From assembly GCA_965222065.1 (NCBI GenBank), contig OZ244933.1, positions 2,170,001 to 2,234,000 on the forward strand: 64,000 nucleotides of DNA, written 5' to 3'. This document shows positions 26,181-35,147 of this stretch, one piece after another; position 1 is the first letter of the stretch; every line of letters starts with the position of its first letter. A model generated the notes under the pieces. The model saw nothing but the letters and a program-made list of their open reading frames with translations, searched no databases and was not told the origin of the DNA. The DNA is from GM7GCV1 sp965222065 (GTDB taxonomy: Bacteria > Pseudomonadota > Gammaproteobacteria > Pseudomonadales > GM7GCV1). Made by a program: the position numbers and the translations under genes.

Positions 26181-27241
26181 CAATGAAAACCCTGGCCAAA
26201 TTCAGATGGCCATTTCTTTTGATTGCAGTACTGTTTTTGGAGTCTTGCTCATTTTTGGGGCTCGATAACTATTTTCGGGATCGCTCCAGTGATTACCGCA
26301 TGGCGGAAGAGTTCCCAGAAATGGATGTTCCCGAAGGAAAGAATGCCCAGAGGGTGGGACAGCTTTACCCACTTCCAGATGGCGGTGAGGTTGTCAGCTA
26401 CGAAATCCAGAGCGAGTTTGAAGTTCCCCGCCCTCGCAGTGTGGCGATGAACGAGTCGTCCAACGAAGTCAGAATACAGAGCTTAAGTGACGAATCCTGG
26501 ATACTGGTTTCCACTCCTCCAGGAGAAACCTGGCCCCGTATTCGCAGCCATCTCTCTCGCGCTGGAATACCAACGGAAAGAATAAATCCCAGTAGTGGCG
26601 TTATTGAGACCGGGTTATTCATGCTGAGCGAAGCACCTGAAGAGTATCAGCAGTTCAGAATAGAACTCAGCCAGGGCGTTCAGCTGAATTCGACGGAAAT
26701 TAGTATTCTTCAACGCTCGTTCCCCGAGACTGGAGGCCTGCCTGACCAGCTGCCCGAATGGGGTAATACTTCCGATAATACTGAATACGAAGACTGGTTC
26801 AGGGGAGTGCTTGCTGAATCACTTGCCGCGGAAGACACTATTGGCACAGCGTCCCTCCTGGGACAGGAAATAGGCGCGGCCAGTAAAGTTGAATTGGTGA
26901 CACCGGAATCCGGTTTGCCATATATAGAAATGCGTATGGAATATAACCGTGCCTGGGCATCGGTGGGGTATGCGCTTTCGCGTCGTGGTTTTAGTATCAC
27001 TGAGCGCATGGAAAACGAAGGGATTTATATTTCAGACTACCAGAGAGTTGCTACCGAGGAACCTTCCTGGTGGAAACGTATATTCAGCTTGAACAGACAA
27101 GAGCCTACCTATAATTACCGGGTCAGCCTTGACGATGCGAATGGCACCGTCCGTGTTCGAGTGGAAAACCTGGATGGACCTTCCCTGTCACAGCGTGAAA
27201 GTTACCTGGTGCTGGAAAGAATACGTAACAACTTGACCTGA
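26177..27241 (+). CDS. bamC: Outer membrane assembly lipoprotein BamC
   Basis: A lipoprotein of 354 residues, part of the BAM complex that inserts beta-barrel proteins into the outer membrane. The signal peptide ends in the lipobox LESC with acylated C24. The unstructured N-terminal segment that binds BamD follows (DNYFRDRSSDYRMAEEFPEM), then two helix-grip domains. The dapA-bamC-MBL hydrolase-purC order is typical. The family is poorly conserved, but the N-terminal motif and context fix the call. Confidence 0.9.
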   Translation: MTMKTLAKFRWPFLLIAVLFLESCSFLGLDNYFRDRSSDYRMAEEFPEMDVPEGKNAQRVGQLYPLPDGGEVVSYEIQSEFEVPRPRSVAMNESSNEVRIQSLSDESWILVSTPPGETWPRIRSHLSRAGIPTERINPSSGVIETGLFMLSEAPEEYQQFRIELSQGVQLNSTEISILQRSFPETGGLPDQLPEWGNTSDNTEYEDWFRGVLAESLAAEDTIGTASLLGQEIGAASKVELVTPESGLPYIEMRMEYNRAWASVGYALSRRGFSITERMENEGIYISDYQRVATEEPSWWKRIFSLNRQEPTYNYRVSLDDANGTVRVRVENLDGPSLSQRESYLVLERIRNNLT

Positions 27242-27259
27242 TCATCGGAGTAACCGGGC

Positions 27260-28036
27260 TTGAGAATCGCCGCACTGGGCAGTGGTAGCAAAGGCAATGC
27301 TGTCCTGTTGCAAAGTTCCGCGACCACCCTGATGATCGACTGTGGTTTCGGCATTCGCGAAACCGAAAGGCGTCTTGCGCATATAGGCCTTTCTCCCTCT
27401 GATCTTTCTGCGTTACTGGTGACCCATGAGCATCACGATCATATTCATGGTGTTGAATCACTCGCTGCCCGTTATTCCTTGCCGGTATTCATGACAGAGG
27501 GAACCTACCGGGCATGGAAACATAAAGGCAAAGTCGAACCTTCCATTCTCCGAGCCGGGGAGACCCTCAACCTCGGCGACCTGAAAATTGTTCCGGTGGC
27601 GGTTCCGCATGACGCACGAGAGCCTGTACAATTTGTCTTTTCCTGTGGGGCTCTCAAAGCCGGTGTGCTCACTGATCTGGGCAGTTTAACTCCTCACGTT
27701 GTAGATGCTTATGATGGCTGTCATGTGCTGTTGGTCGAAGCGAACCATGATCCGGTGATGTTGCGAGACGGTCCCTATCCCCCATCCCTGAAACAGCGAG
27801 TGGGTGGCAACTGGGGACATTTAAATAATGAGCAAACCGCGGAATTTATTGCCCGGGTAAACCGCTCTGGTGTACTTAGAAACCTGATAGTTGGCCACAT
27901 CAGTGAAAAAAATAATCAGGTTGAGCTGGCGAAGAAAGCGCTGAATGCTCATGTAAAGACTGTCGAGCAAGTAATTTTTGCCAGTCAGGACCAGGCACTG
28001 GACTGGATCGACCTGGCACCAATTAACAGCCCTTAA
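27260..28036 (+). CDS. MBL-fold metallohydrolase
   Basis: 258 residues of the metallo-beta-lactamase fold, of the YycJ/WalJ-like group often found between bamC and purC. It starts with RIAALGSGSKGNAVLL; the metal motif is VTHEHHDHIHG (about 54-64), with further ligands in VPHDAREPV, GVLTDLGSLT, LVEANHD and a final GHIS. The substrate is unknown; some relatives are exonucleases. The start is TTG at 27260, with GGAG 9 nt upstream. purC follows after 15 nt. Confidence 0.85.
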   Translation: MRIAALGSGSKGNAVLLQSSATTLMIDCGFGIRETERRLAHIGLSPSDLSALLVTHEHHDHIHGVESLAARYSLPVFMTEGTYRAWKHKGKVEPSILRAGETLNLGDLKIVPVAVPHDAREPVQFVFSCGALKAGVLTDLGSLTPHVVDAYDGCHVLLVEANHDPVMLRDGPYPPSLKQRVGGNWGHLNNEQTAEFIARVNRSGVLRNLIVGHISEKNNQVELAKKALNAHVKTVEQVIFASQDQALDWIDLAPINSP

Positions 28037-28051
28037 TTAACGAGTTGGGAT

Positions 28052-28771
28052 ATGCAAAAGCTAGAAGAACTTTATTCAGGTAAAGCCAAATCTGTTTACA
28101 ACACTGAAGACCCTGAGAAGCTGGTAATTTTTTTTCGCAACGATACTTCTGCGTTTGACGGCAAAAAAATCGAACAGCTGGATCGCAAGGGTGCGGTGAA
28201 TAACCAGTTTAATGCCACGATCATGCAGAAGCTGCAAGACGCCGGCATTCCCACCCATTTTGAAAAGCTGCTTTCACCACAAGAGTCACTGGTTAAAAAG
28301 CTGGACATGATCCCGCTGGAATGTGTGGTCCGAAACATTTCCTCGGGTAGTCTGTGCCGTCGTCTGGGTGTCGAGGAAGGTCTTGATCTGAATCCCCCAA
28401 CTTTTGAGCTATTTCTTAAAAATGACAAGCTTGGTGATCCCATGGTGAATGAGTATCTCGCCCAGTCATTTGGTTGGGCCACTATGGACCAGATTCGGGA
28501 AATGCGTGATTTGACTTTTCGGGTCAACGAAGTGTTAAAAAAGCTTTTTGCTGATGCCGGTATGCTGCTGGTCGATTACAAGCTGGAGTTTGGTCTTGCC
28601 AACGGCAAGATGTTTTTGGGTGACGAATTCACTCCTGACGGTTGTCGGCTTTGGGACGTTGAAACACGTGAGAAACTTGATAAGGACCGGTTCCGTCAGG
28701 GCCTGGGTAACGTGGTTGAATCCTATGAGCTGGTCGGCCAACGCCTCGGCATGAGCTTTGACTATAGTTAG
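28052..28771 (+). CDS. purC: Phosphoribosylaminoimidazole-succinocarboxamide synthase
   Basis: SAICAR synthetase, an ATP-dependent step that joins aspartate to CAIR in purine synthesis. 239 residues (237 in E. coli). Motifs: LYSGKAKSVYNTEDPEKLV with the nucleotide-binding loop, PLECVVRNISSGSLCRRLGV and DEFTPDGCRLWD. It ends the dapA-bamC-MBL-purC run, followed by a terminator-like hairpin. Confidence 0.97.
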   Translation: MQKLEELYSGKAKSVYNTEDPEKLVIFFRNDTSAFDGKKIEQLDRKGAVNNQFNATIMQKLQDAGIPTHFEKLLSPQESLVKKLDMIPLECVVRNISSGSLCRRLGVEEGLDLNPPTFELFLKNDKLGDPMVNEYLAQSFGWATMDQIREMRDLTFRVNEVLKKLFADAGMLLVDYKLEFGLANGKMFLGDEFTPDGCRLWDVETREKLDKDRFRQGLGNVVESYELVGQRLGMSFDYS

Positions 28772-28795
28772 TCTGTCGGATGTATGTACCTGGCT

Positions 28796-28844
28796 AAACC
28801 CTGTGAAAGGATAGATTCTGTGTCATTTTCCTTTGCAGGGTTTT
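28796..28844 (+). terminator. Probable terminator of purC
   Basis: AAACCCTG (28796-28803) pairs with CAGGGTTT (28836-28843) and AAAGG (28806-28810) with CCTTT (28830-28834) around a 19-nt loop, 24 nt after the purC stop, ending in TTTT. The T run is short and partly in the stem, so strength is uncertain. Confidence 0.5.
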
Positions 28845-29156
28845 CCACAATTTCTGTGGATAACTCTGTTTGTAATCTGAGTAAAGAGTGGCTAAAGGCC
28901 CACGAATGCTAAATCTGTCACAGATTGGTCATTTTTTAACCAGACTAAAATATATAATAAAAACAATGAGTTACATATGCGCCAATAAAAAATCAATGAC
29001 TTAGCGCGCATATTGGTAAACTACTTTAAGAATTAACTCCAATGTGGAAAAGATTCCCTCTTTTTGTGCGCTGCTCAGTAAAAGGGCAATCAAACTTCAC
29101 TGACTTTTTGTCTTTCCCAGAGGCAAACTTGCGGGCAAAAAATCAATGAGATCAGA
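28845..29156. other. AT-rich gap with DnaA-box-like sites and short repeats
   Basis: No gene is seen. TGTGGATAA (28855-28863) is a perfect DnaA box on the minus strand. TTTTCCACA (28841-28849), overlapping the terminator tail, and TGTGGAAAA (29043-29051) are one base off. AAAAAATCAATGA occurs twice (28987-28999 and 29137-29149), with the related AAAAACAATGAG at 28959-28970. AATCTG/CAGATT (28912-28926) is a small inverted repeat. The AT-rich core is about 28930-29000. Whether DnaA acts here is unproven. Confidence 0.4.
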
Positions 29157-29603
29157 TTAGGGGCAGGGTTGGTTATGAACCAGGCGGCCGGTAACAATCT
29201 GCTCCAGCTGGGACAGGGTCTGACAATTTTCAATTGGGTTATCCGAGAGATCCAGCTCTTCCAGGTGGGTCAACAAAAGCAGCTCGTCGAGATCAGCGAT
29301 TTCATTGGACCTTAAATTCAACCTGGAAATTCGGCTAAATAGCCCCAGCCCGTCAAGCGACTCGATTCCCGCATGGCTGCATGTCAGTTGCTCCAGTTCT
29401 TCAGCCGAGCTGATTTTCTGGTCGGTAATGGTTTGCCGGATACAATTTCTGAGACCGCTATCGGCTATTTCAAAGTCAGTAAAAAGCCGGGGCGGGGAAT
29501 ACACTTCATTGTCGTTTATATTGAAGGAATAGTTTGCACAGGCAGCCAGAAGCAAACAGACACCAAAATAAACATACCGGCGGGTTTTACGTATAAGTAA
29601 CAT
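29157..29603 (-). CDS. Small leucine-rich-repeat lipoprotein
   Basis: About 148 residues. The chosen ATG (29601-29603, minus) gives a clean lipoprotein signal, RRYVYFGVCLLLAAC, with acylated C22; a longer frame from 29672 would overlap rsmJ and bury the signal. After a linker come three to four short leucine-rich repeats of the internalin-like type (GIESLDGLGLF, ISRLNLRSNEIADLDELLLL, LEELDLSDNPIENCQTLS). It probably sits on the inner face of the outer membrane or at the surface and binds a protein. The function is unknown. Its 5' end is 43 nt from the divergent rsmJ start. Confidence 0.75.
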   Translation of the reverse strand: MLLIRKTRRYVYFGVCLLLAACANYSFNINDNEVYSPPRLFTDFEIADSGLRNCIRQTITDQKISSAEELEQLTCSHAGIESLDGLGLFSRISRLNLRSNEIADLDELLLLTHLEELDLSDNPIENCQTLSQLEQIVTGRLVHNQPCP

Positions 29604-29646
29604 AGCGATATCCATAGCTTGCTTCGATAAACCATACTGACTGTCC

Positions 29647-30492
29647 ATGCCCGAGAATAACACGATTACCACCCCTTTTCGGATCCGGATCGATGACCCG
29701 ATTAGTTCTCAAAGAAAAAAAGCCATCGCCGCTCTTTTGGACAACTATGGATTGGTCTCCAGTACGCTGACAGATTCGAGTCAGCAAGGGCTGACGCTTG
29801 TGATACGCGAGACAGAAATCTGCCTGGTTGACTCCTTGCTGGATGAACGCGCCGGAGTGACCATCAATTTTATTGGTGGAGCGGCAGATCACAGGCGCCG
29901 CTATGGTGGAGGGAAGTCACAAGCGTTGGCAAAGGCGATTGGTCTGGATCAGACAAAAGGTCTCGATGTTGTGGATGCAACCGCCGGATTGGCAGGAGAC
30001 AGCTTTGTCATGGCCTGTCTCGGCGCTAATGTGCTTATGCTGGAGCGTAACCCTGTTTTATCCCTGATGATCGCTGAGGCGCTTAATACGGCCACAGAAT
30101 ACGCTGCACACAACGATGACTCACTGGCGACCATCATTGACCAAATGCAACTCATGCATATCGACGCGACTGTCTGGCTGGATCAGCAAAAGGAAGCTTC
30201 AAGGGGCGTGGTGTATCTCGACCCCATGTTCCCCGAGCGCAAAAAAAAGGCAGCGGTAAAAAAGGAAATGCAGTTGCTGCAGTCCTTGCTGCCAACAGAC
30301 AGAACTCTCCTGGAGGCCGAGGAATCGGAACTGCTGGAACAGGCCAGGCGAGTTAGCCGGTTTCGTACGGTGGTTAAACGGCCCCGCCATGCGCCCCCTT
30401 TGGCAGGCGACAAGCCCGGCTACTCACTGGAAGGTAAAAGTACGCGGTTTGATATCTATCCCAAACGGTCGATCAGTCAAGCTGCCCGTTAA
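29647..30492 (+). CDS. rsmJ: 16S rRNA (guanine1516-N2)-methyltransferase
   Basis: 281 residues, SAM-dependent. Motifs of the family: INFIGGAADHRRRYGGGKSQ (substrate side), VVDATAGLAGDSFVMA (SAM site), YLDPMFPERKKKAAVKKEM (DPMFP catalytic motif) and PGYSLEGKSTRFDIYPK near the end. It modifies G1516 in helix 45 of 16S rRNA. The last 20 nt overlap the convergent dapE. Confidence 0.93.
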   Translation: MPENNTITTPFRIRIDDPISSQRKKAIAALLDNYGLVSSTLTDSSQQGLTLVIRETEICLVDSLLDERAGVTINFIGGAADHRRRYGGGKSQALAKAIGLDQTKGLDVVDATAGLAGDSFVMACLGANVLMLERNPVLSLMIAEALNTATEYAAHNDDSLATIIDQMQLMHIDATVWLDQQKEASRGVVYLDPMFPERKKKAAVKKEMQLLQSLLPTDRTLLEAEESELLEQARRVSRFRTVVKRPRHAPPLAGDKPGYSLEGKSTRFDIYPKRSISQAAR

Positions 30493-31612
30493 GCTCGACA
30501 AGGATGTGCTGGTAGATTTGGGACAGGCAGTCCAGGTCGTCTATAGAAACGCGTTCGTTAATTTTGTGGATCGTTGCGTTTACTGGCCCCAGTTCAATGA
30601 CCTGCGCCCCTGTAGGAGCAATAAAGCGCCCATCTGAGGTGCCTCCTGAGGTAGACAGGGTTGTCGGTCTGCCAGTCACTGCTTTCACGGCCGTTCTTGC
30701 TGCTTCCACCAGCGATCCGCTCTCAGTCAAAAAAGGCATGCCGCTGAGATTCCACTCGATATCGTAATCAAGACGGTGGTTATCCAGCACTGATTCCGTT
30801 GTACGCATAAGTTTTTCCGGCGTCTGCTCGGTAGAGAACCGGAAATTAAAAATGACTTCCATTTCTCCGGGAATGACATTGGTTGCGCCTGTGCCGGCAT
30901 TCACATTAGAAATCTGGAAACTGGTGGGCGGAAAACTGTCGTTACCCTGATCCCATTCAAATGCGGCCAGTTCGGACAGGGCAGGCGCCGCCTGGTGAAC
31001 AGGATTTCTGGCCAAGTGTGGATAGGCTACGTGGCCCTGGATGCCTTTTACCCGGAGGCGGGCACCCAATGATCCCCGGCGACCGTTTTTAATGACATCC
31101 CCGACTTCCTCAGTAGACGAGGGTTCACCCACAAGACACCAGTCGATCCGGGTGTTTTGCTGCGCCAGCCAATCGACCACCTTGACGGTACCATTGATTG
31201 CTACGCCTTCCTCATCGCTGGTGATCAGCCAGCCAATACGAAATCCCGGATCGGGATGTTCCTCAAGAAAACGTTCCAGCGCCGTGAGCATGGCGGCAAT
31301 ACTGCCCTTCATATCGGCCGCTCCACGGCCGCAGAGCATGCCATCCTGGATCTGTGGCTCAAAAGGGGGGTGATCCCAGAGTGCCAGATCGCCGGGGGGC
31401 ACAACATCGGTGTGGCCGGCAAAACAAAACAGGGGTCCGGATTGCCCCAGAACTGCCCACAGATTGTCGACATCCTCGAAGCGCAGACGTTCGCAATGGA
31501 AGCCGAGCGCATCCAGTCTTTCGACCAAAAGATCCTGACACCCGGCATCCTCGGGGGTGACCGATTCGCGCCGGATTAAATCCATGGCCAGTTGCTGTGT
31601 CGGCGATGTCAT
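30473..31612 (-). CDS. dapE: Succinyl-diaminopimelate desuccinylase
   Basis: A zinc M20 enzyme of 379 residues that yields LL-diaminopimelate and succinate in lysine and peptidoglycan synthesis. Metal and catalytic motifs: FAGHTDVVPPGD, GRGAADMKGS, TSDEEGVAINGT (Glu pair) and, near the C-terminus, TIHKINERVSIDDL with the last His ligand. The dimerisation (lid) domain lies between, with QGHVAYPHLARNP. It overlaps the end of rsmJ by 20 nt and stands upstream of nothing on its strand within 1 kb. Confidence 0.95.
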   Translation of the reverse strand: MTSPTQQLAMDLIRRESVTPEDAGCQDLLVERLDALGFHCERLRFEDVDNLWAVLGQSGPLFCFAGHTDVVPPGDLALWDHPPFEPQIQDGMLCGRGAADMKGSIAAMLTALERFLEEHPDPGFRIGWLITSDEEGVAINGTVKVVDWLAQQNTRIDWCLVGEPSSTEEVGDVIKNGRRGSLGARLRVKGIQGHVAYPHLARNPVHQAAPALSELAAFEWDQGNDSFPPTSFQISNVNAGTGATNVIPGEMEVIFNFRFSTEQTPEKLMRTTESVLDNHRLDYDIEWNLSGMPFLTESGSLVEAARTAVKAVTGRPTTLSTSGGTSDGRFIAPTGAQVIELGPVNATIHKINERVSIDDLDCLSQIYQHILVELNGQLD

Positions 31613-31700
31613 GACAAATTAAACGGTTTCTTAAAGGTTGCTGGCGCGCATTCTACCCTGCCTGGTGCTAATTGCGCATAAAGGCAGGTATGCAGAGTGT

Positions 31701-32492
31701 TCAGGCAATGGTGTATTTTTCACCAGGGAATTTTCCCGATTTCACTTCCTGTGCATACAGGGCGATGGCTTCTTCAATGCTTGCCGCTTCTGCCAGATAG
31801 TTTTTTGAGAAACTGGGAAGCCGTTGGGAGATGCCAAGAAGATCATGAATGACCAACACCTGCGAGTCAGTATGTGGTCCTGCTCCGATGCCTATCACGG
31901 GCACATCAACGGCCTCTGTCACGGATTTGGCCACGGCTGCAGGCACGCCTTCCAAAAGCACAATGTCTGCTCCGGCTTCCGTCAGGCTGCAGGCATCCTC
32001 GACAATCTGGCGTGCTGAGTCTTCATCCTTGCCCTGGATGCGGTAGCCTCCCTGTTTGTCGACAGATTGAGGCAGCAGGCCGAGATGGGCGCAAACAGGA
32101 ATGCCGCGCTCGCTCATCAGGTAAATGCTGTCTTCCAGCCATAAGGCGCCCTCCAGTTTGACCATTTGTGCACCGGACTGCATTAATGCCGCTGCATTGC
32201 TGATGGCCTGGTCGGGCGAAGCATAGGACATAAAGGGCATGTCTGTGATCAGGAAGCTCTCGCTGGCTCCACGCCGCACACACTCGGTGTGATAGCACAT
32301 CTGCTCCATATTTACAGGCACGGTAGACCCCTGACCCTGAATGACATTGCCCAGGGAGTCACCAACAAGTAATACCTCAATGCCTGCCGCTTCTGAAATT
32401 CTGGCCAGAGTGGCGTCGTAGGCCGTCAGGGTGGCAAATTTTTCGCCATCGGCCTTGTATTGCTTAAGCCGCGTCAGCGTTTGTTTCTTCAT
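31701..32492 (-). CDS. panB: 3-methyl-2-oxobutanoate hydroxymethyltransferase
   Basis: Makes ketopantoate from 2-oxoisovalerate and methylene-tetrahydrofolate, for pantothenate and coenzyme A. 263 residues, with TAYDATLARISEAAGIEVLLVGDS-like motifs (here LTAYDATLARISEAAG, LLVGDSLGNV with the Mg-binding Asp), KLEGALWLED and VIGIGAGPHTDSQVLVIHDLLG. Its start overlaps the kinase stop by 1 nt (TAATG). panC, usually next to it, is not in the window. Confidence 0.95.
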   Translation of the reverse strand: MKKQTLTRLKQYKADGEKFATLTAYDATLARISEAAGIEVLLVGDSLGNVIQGQGSTVPVNMEQMCYHTECVRRGASESFLITDMPFMSYASPDQAISNAAALMQSGAQMVKLEGALWLEDSIYLMSERGIPVCAHLGLLPQSVDKQGGYRIQGKDEDSARQIVEDACSLTEAGADIVLLEGVPAAVAKSVTEAVDVPVIGIGAGPHTDSQVLVIHDLLGISQRLPSFSKNYLAEAASIEEAIALYAQEVKSGKFPGEKYTIA

Positions 32493-33181
32493 TAAATTTC
32501 TCGGGTCAGGGGGTTGTAATAGTGACGGCCGCTTTTGGTATTCACAATGGTCTCAACGAGGTTGCGATATTGGTTTTTGTCTTCGACAAAGTCAATTTCC
32601 GCCGCGTTAATGATTAATAGTGGTGAGTTGGCGTAATTGTGAAAGTAGCGCATGTAGGCATCATTTAATTGAGCCAGATAGCTACTGCTTATTTTTTGCT
32701 CAGATTCAATGCCACGCTTTCGAATCCGCTCGATCAGCACGTCGGTTGGTGCCTGCAGGTAGACCACCAGGTCAGGCTGGGGAGCGTCAATGATGATGGC
32801 ATCAAATACCTTTTGATAGATGGCAAATTGGTCGGAATCCAGGTTCACTTCCGCAAACAGGGGATCCTTGTCGATCAAAAAGTCGGAGACTCTTCGACTG
32901 CTGAAAATATCATTTTGCTTGATGTCTTCTATCTGGGATATGCGTTGAAACAAAAAATGTAACTGGGTGGGCAGGGCATAGGTTTTGGGATCGCGATAAA
33001 ACCGGTTTAAAAAAGGGTTGTCTTCGGGTTGCTCGTATAGAGCGTCACATTCAAAACTGTGAGCCAGGCTGCGAGCGAGGGTGGTTTTACCCACGCCTAT
33101 TGGCCCTTCAATAGCAATGTAACTGGCTAGTGTTTGAGAGGTTTCGGGGGCGATCCCCAGTTCGTCCAGACTCAAGTACAC
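32492..33181 (-). CDS. Deoxynucleoside kinase
   Basis: 229 residues of the deoxyguanosine/deoxyadenosine kinase family. The P-loop IAIEGPIGVGKTTLARSLAH is near the N-terminus; DPLFAEVN, QPDLVVYLQAPTDVLIERIRKRG (arginine-rich lid, shown in part) and a C-terminal NTKSGRHYYNPL follow. It phosphorylates deoxynucleosides for salvage; the exact substrate is not readable. It is normally found between folK and panB, as here. The start is GTG at 33181, with no good ribosome binding site; TTG at 33175 is an alternative. Confidence 0.85.
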   Translation of the reverse strand: MYLSLDELGIAPETSQTLASYIAIEGPIGVGKTTLARSLAHSFECDALYEQPEDNPFLNRFYRDPKTYALPTQLHFLFQRISQIEDIKQNDIFSSRRVSDFLIDKDPLFAEVNLDSDQFAIYQKVFDAIIIDAPQPDLVVYLQAPTDVLIERIRKRGIESEQKISSSYLAQLNDAYMRYFHNYANSPLLIINAAEIDFVEDKNQYRNLVETIVNTKSGRHYYNPLTREI

Positions 33182-33258
33182 GGGATGGTCTCGTTTTCTG
33201 TTTTTCTTTGATAATTACGGGCGGACTTAACAGTCTGCAAGGCATTACAAATCATTTT

Positions 33259-33762
33259 TTAAAACAAGGAAACCCCAAGTTTTTCAGGTAATCCCCGTTG
33301 CGGGTTTTTGCCTAGATAGCGATCGAGCCAGTCAGCGGCGGGAATGCCGGAGATAATTAAATCCGGATAGATGTCCACAAGAGGAAGCAGGACAAAATCC
33401 CGCTCGACAAAGAAAGGATGGGGTAATTTCAGCCGGGGCTCGTCCTGCTCAAGGCTGCCATAGCAGATAATATCCAGATCGAGGGTTCTGGGGCCCCAGT
33501 GCAGTTTTCTTTCCCTGCCAAATTGCAATTCGATTTGTTGCAGCTGGTCGAGTAATTCCCATGCAGATAGTTCTGTTTGAATGCCGACAACCGCATTGTA
33601 GAAATCAGGCTGGTCCTCCACGCCCCAGGGTTTGCTCAGATAACAGGGGGAGCATTTATCCAGCTGGATCTGATCGGACTGATGAAAAGTGTCCACAGCT
33701 TGCTTAAGGGTTGTCAGGCTATCCCCCAAATTACTTCCCAGGGCAATGCAGGCAAGTGTCAT
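33259..33762 (-). CDS. folK: 2-amino-4-hydroxy-6-hydroxymethyldihydropteridine pyrophosphokinase
   Basis: Transfers pyrophosphate from ATP to 6-hydroxymethyl-dihydropterin in folate synthesis. 167 residues. Signatures: CIALGSNLGDSLTTLKQAV at the start, YNAVVGIQT, and WGPRTLDLDIICYG with the catalytic aspartates, then LKLPHPFFVERDFVLLPL. Its ATG overlaps the pcnB stop (ATGA), so they are translated together. Confidence 0.95.
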   Translation of the reverse strand: MTLACIALGSNLGDSLTTLKQAVDTFHQSDQIQLDKCSPCYLSKPWGVEDQPDFYNAVVGIQTELSAWELLDQLQQIELQFGRERKLHWGPRTLDLDIICYGSLEQDEPRLKLPHPFFVERDFVLLPLVDIYPDLIISGIPAADWLDRYLGKNPQRGLPEKLGVSLF

Positions 33763-35084
33763 TGACTTTTCTGGACTGGTTTCCGTTTGCGAGGCCGCCG
33801 TTGTCGTGATGATTTGGCTGCCGGAAGTTCGGAAATCATTTTATCCCGGCCCTGGGGATCGGCGTTTTGGTAGCGGGTCCACCAGTCACCCAGGCCACCA
33901 AAATCTTCCCCCGCCTGTTCGCGTATGAGCAGAAAGTCGTAGGCGGCTCGAAAACGCGGGTGCTCTACCAGCTTTTGGGCCTTATTTCTCTGGGGAAGAC
34001 GGTTTTGCATTTCCCAGATTTCCCGCATGGGTTGGGAAAAACGACGCGGGATGCTGACCAGCGACGACTGGGCGGCAATGGTTTTATCGCCGGCAATTTG
34101 CATGGCCCGCGCCGGGGGTTGCTTGCGGGCAAGTTGTTGCTGAAATTCCTGCTCGACCGCGGGCCAGAGAAGGACGGCGTATAAATAGAAGGGAGAGGCG
34201 TTTTTCCCTGATTTCAGCCTCGCTTCAGTCGTGGTCATGGCGGCGTTAAGCAATTTCAGTCCCATTGGACGGGATTTAACCGCGTCGGCGGAAGCGGGGA
34301 AAAGCTGCGCCATCAGGCCAGTATCCAGCATCAGGCCAAATGCAGATGCGGATGATTCGTGCATCAGTAACTTGATGACCTCATCGAAAAGTCGAGCGGA
34401 GGAGACTTCGCGAATCATGCCAATGTTCTGCTTGAGTTTCTTGAAGCTTTCGGTGTCCAGTTTAAGGCCAAGTTTGGACTGGAAACGTAACGCCCGCATC
34501 ATTCGTACAGGGTCTTCGCGAAAGCGCTCTTCCGGCTCCCCGATGGTTCGCAGCACACGCTGCTTTATATCCCTGACGCCATCCAGAAAATCGACAATTT
34601 CCTCGGAATCCATATCGAAGTAGAGGCTGTTACAGGTGAAATCCCGTCGAATGGCGTCTTCATGCAATGAGCCATACACATTATCCCGCAGAAGCATGCC
34701 TTCACTACTCTGGGTGGCGTGTCGGCTATTTCCCGATTTGTGATCCCCCCGAAATGTGGTGACCTCAATAATCTCCCGTTTTTCCTCAACATGAACGATT
34801 TTAAAGCGGCGGCCAATGATTCGGGATCGACGAAACAGTTTTTGCACCTGTTCCGGGCGTGCGGAGGTAGCTACATCAAAGTCTTTGGGGTCTTTTCCCA
34901 GCAAGACATCGCGTATACAACCGCCGACAATATAGGCCTCATGGCCTTCGTCCAGAAGTCGGTCGACCACTTTCAGTGCCAGGGGGCTGAATTGGTCACG
35001 GTGCACCCCGTGTTTGGATACAGGGATACGCCTCTCAACAACTTTGGAAGGCTTTTTGAGTGATGGGATAAATTGTTTGATCAT
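33759..35084 (-). CDS. pcnB: Poly(A) polymerase I
   Basis: Adds poly(A) tails to RNA 3' ends, marking them for decay. 441 residues. The nucleotidyltransferase motif is AYIVGGCIRDVLLGKDPKDF, with catalytic aspartates D68 and D70 in DFDVAT; RRDFTCNSLYFD and RMMRALRFQSKLG follow. The C-terminus is strongly basic (SSRQRRPRKRKPVQKSQ), typical of PcnB rather than of CCA-adding enzymes. It is followed by folK with a 4-nt overlap. Confidence 0.94.
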   Translation of the reverse strand: MIKQFIPSLKKPSKVVERRIPVSKHGVHRDQFSPLALKVVDRLLDEGHEAYIVGGCIRDVLLGKDPKDFDVATSARPEQVQKLFRRSRIIGRRFKIVHVEEKREIIEVTTFRGDHKSGNSRHATQSSEGMLLRDNVYGSLHEDAIRRDFTCNSLYFDMDSEEIVDFLDGVRDIKQRVLRTIGEPEERFREDPVRMMRALRFQSKLGLKLDTESFKKLKQNIGMIREVSSARLFDEVIKLLMHESSASAFGLMLDTGLMAQLFPASADAVKSRPMGLKLLNAAMTTTEARLKSGKNASPFYLYAVLLWPAVEQEFQQQLARKQPPARAMQIAGDKTIAAQSSLVSIPRRFSQPMREIWEMQNRLPQRNKAQKLVEHPRFRAAYDFLLIREQAGEDFGGLGDWWTRYQNADPQGRDKMISELPAAKSSRQRRPRKRKPVQKSQ

Positions 35085-35147
35085 TTAGGGCAGATAGTTA
35101 GAGCCGGCGCGATTCTAGCATAGGCGAGGTCTGTCGGAGAGGCTGGA

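Noticed and set aside
28772..29156. Chromosomal origin oriC
   Set aside because: DnaA-like boxes are present, but dnaA, gidA and a full box array are absent, so only a weaker claim is made.
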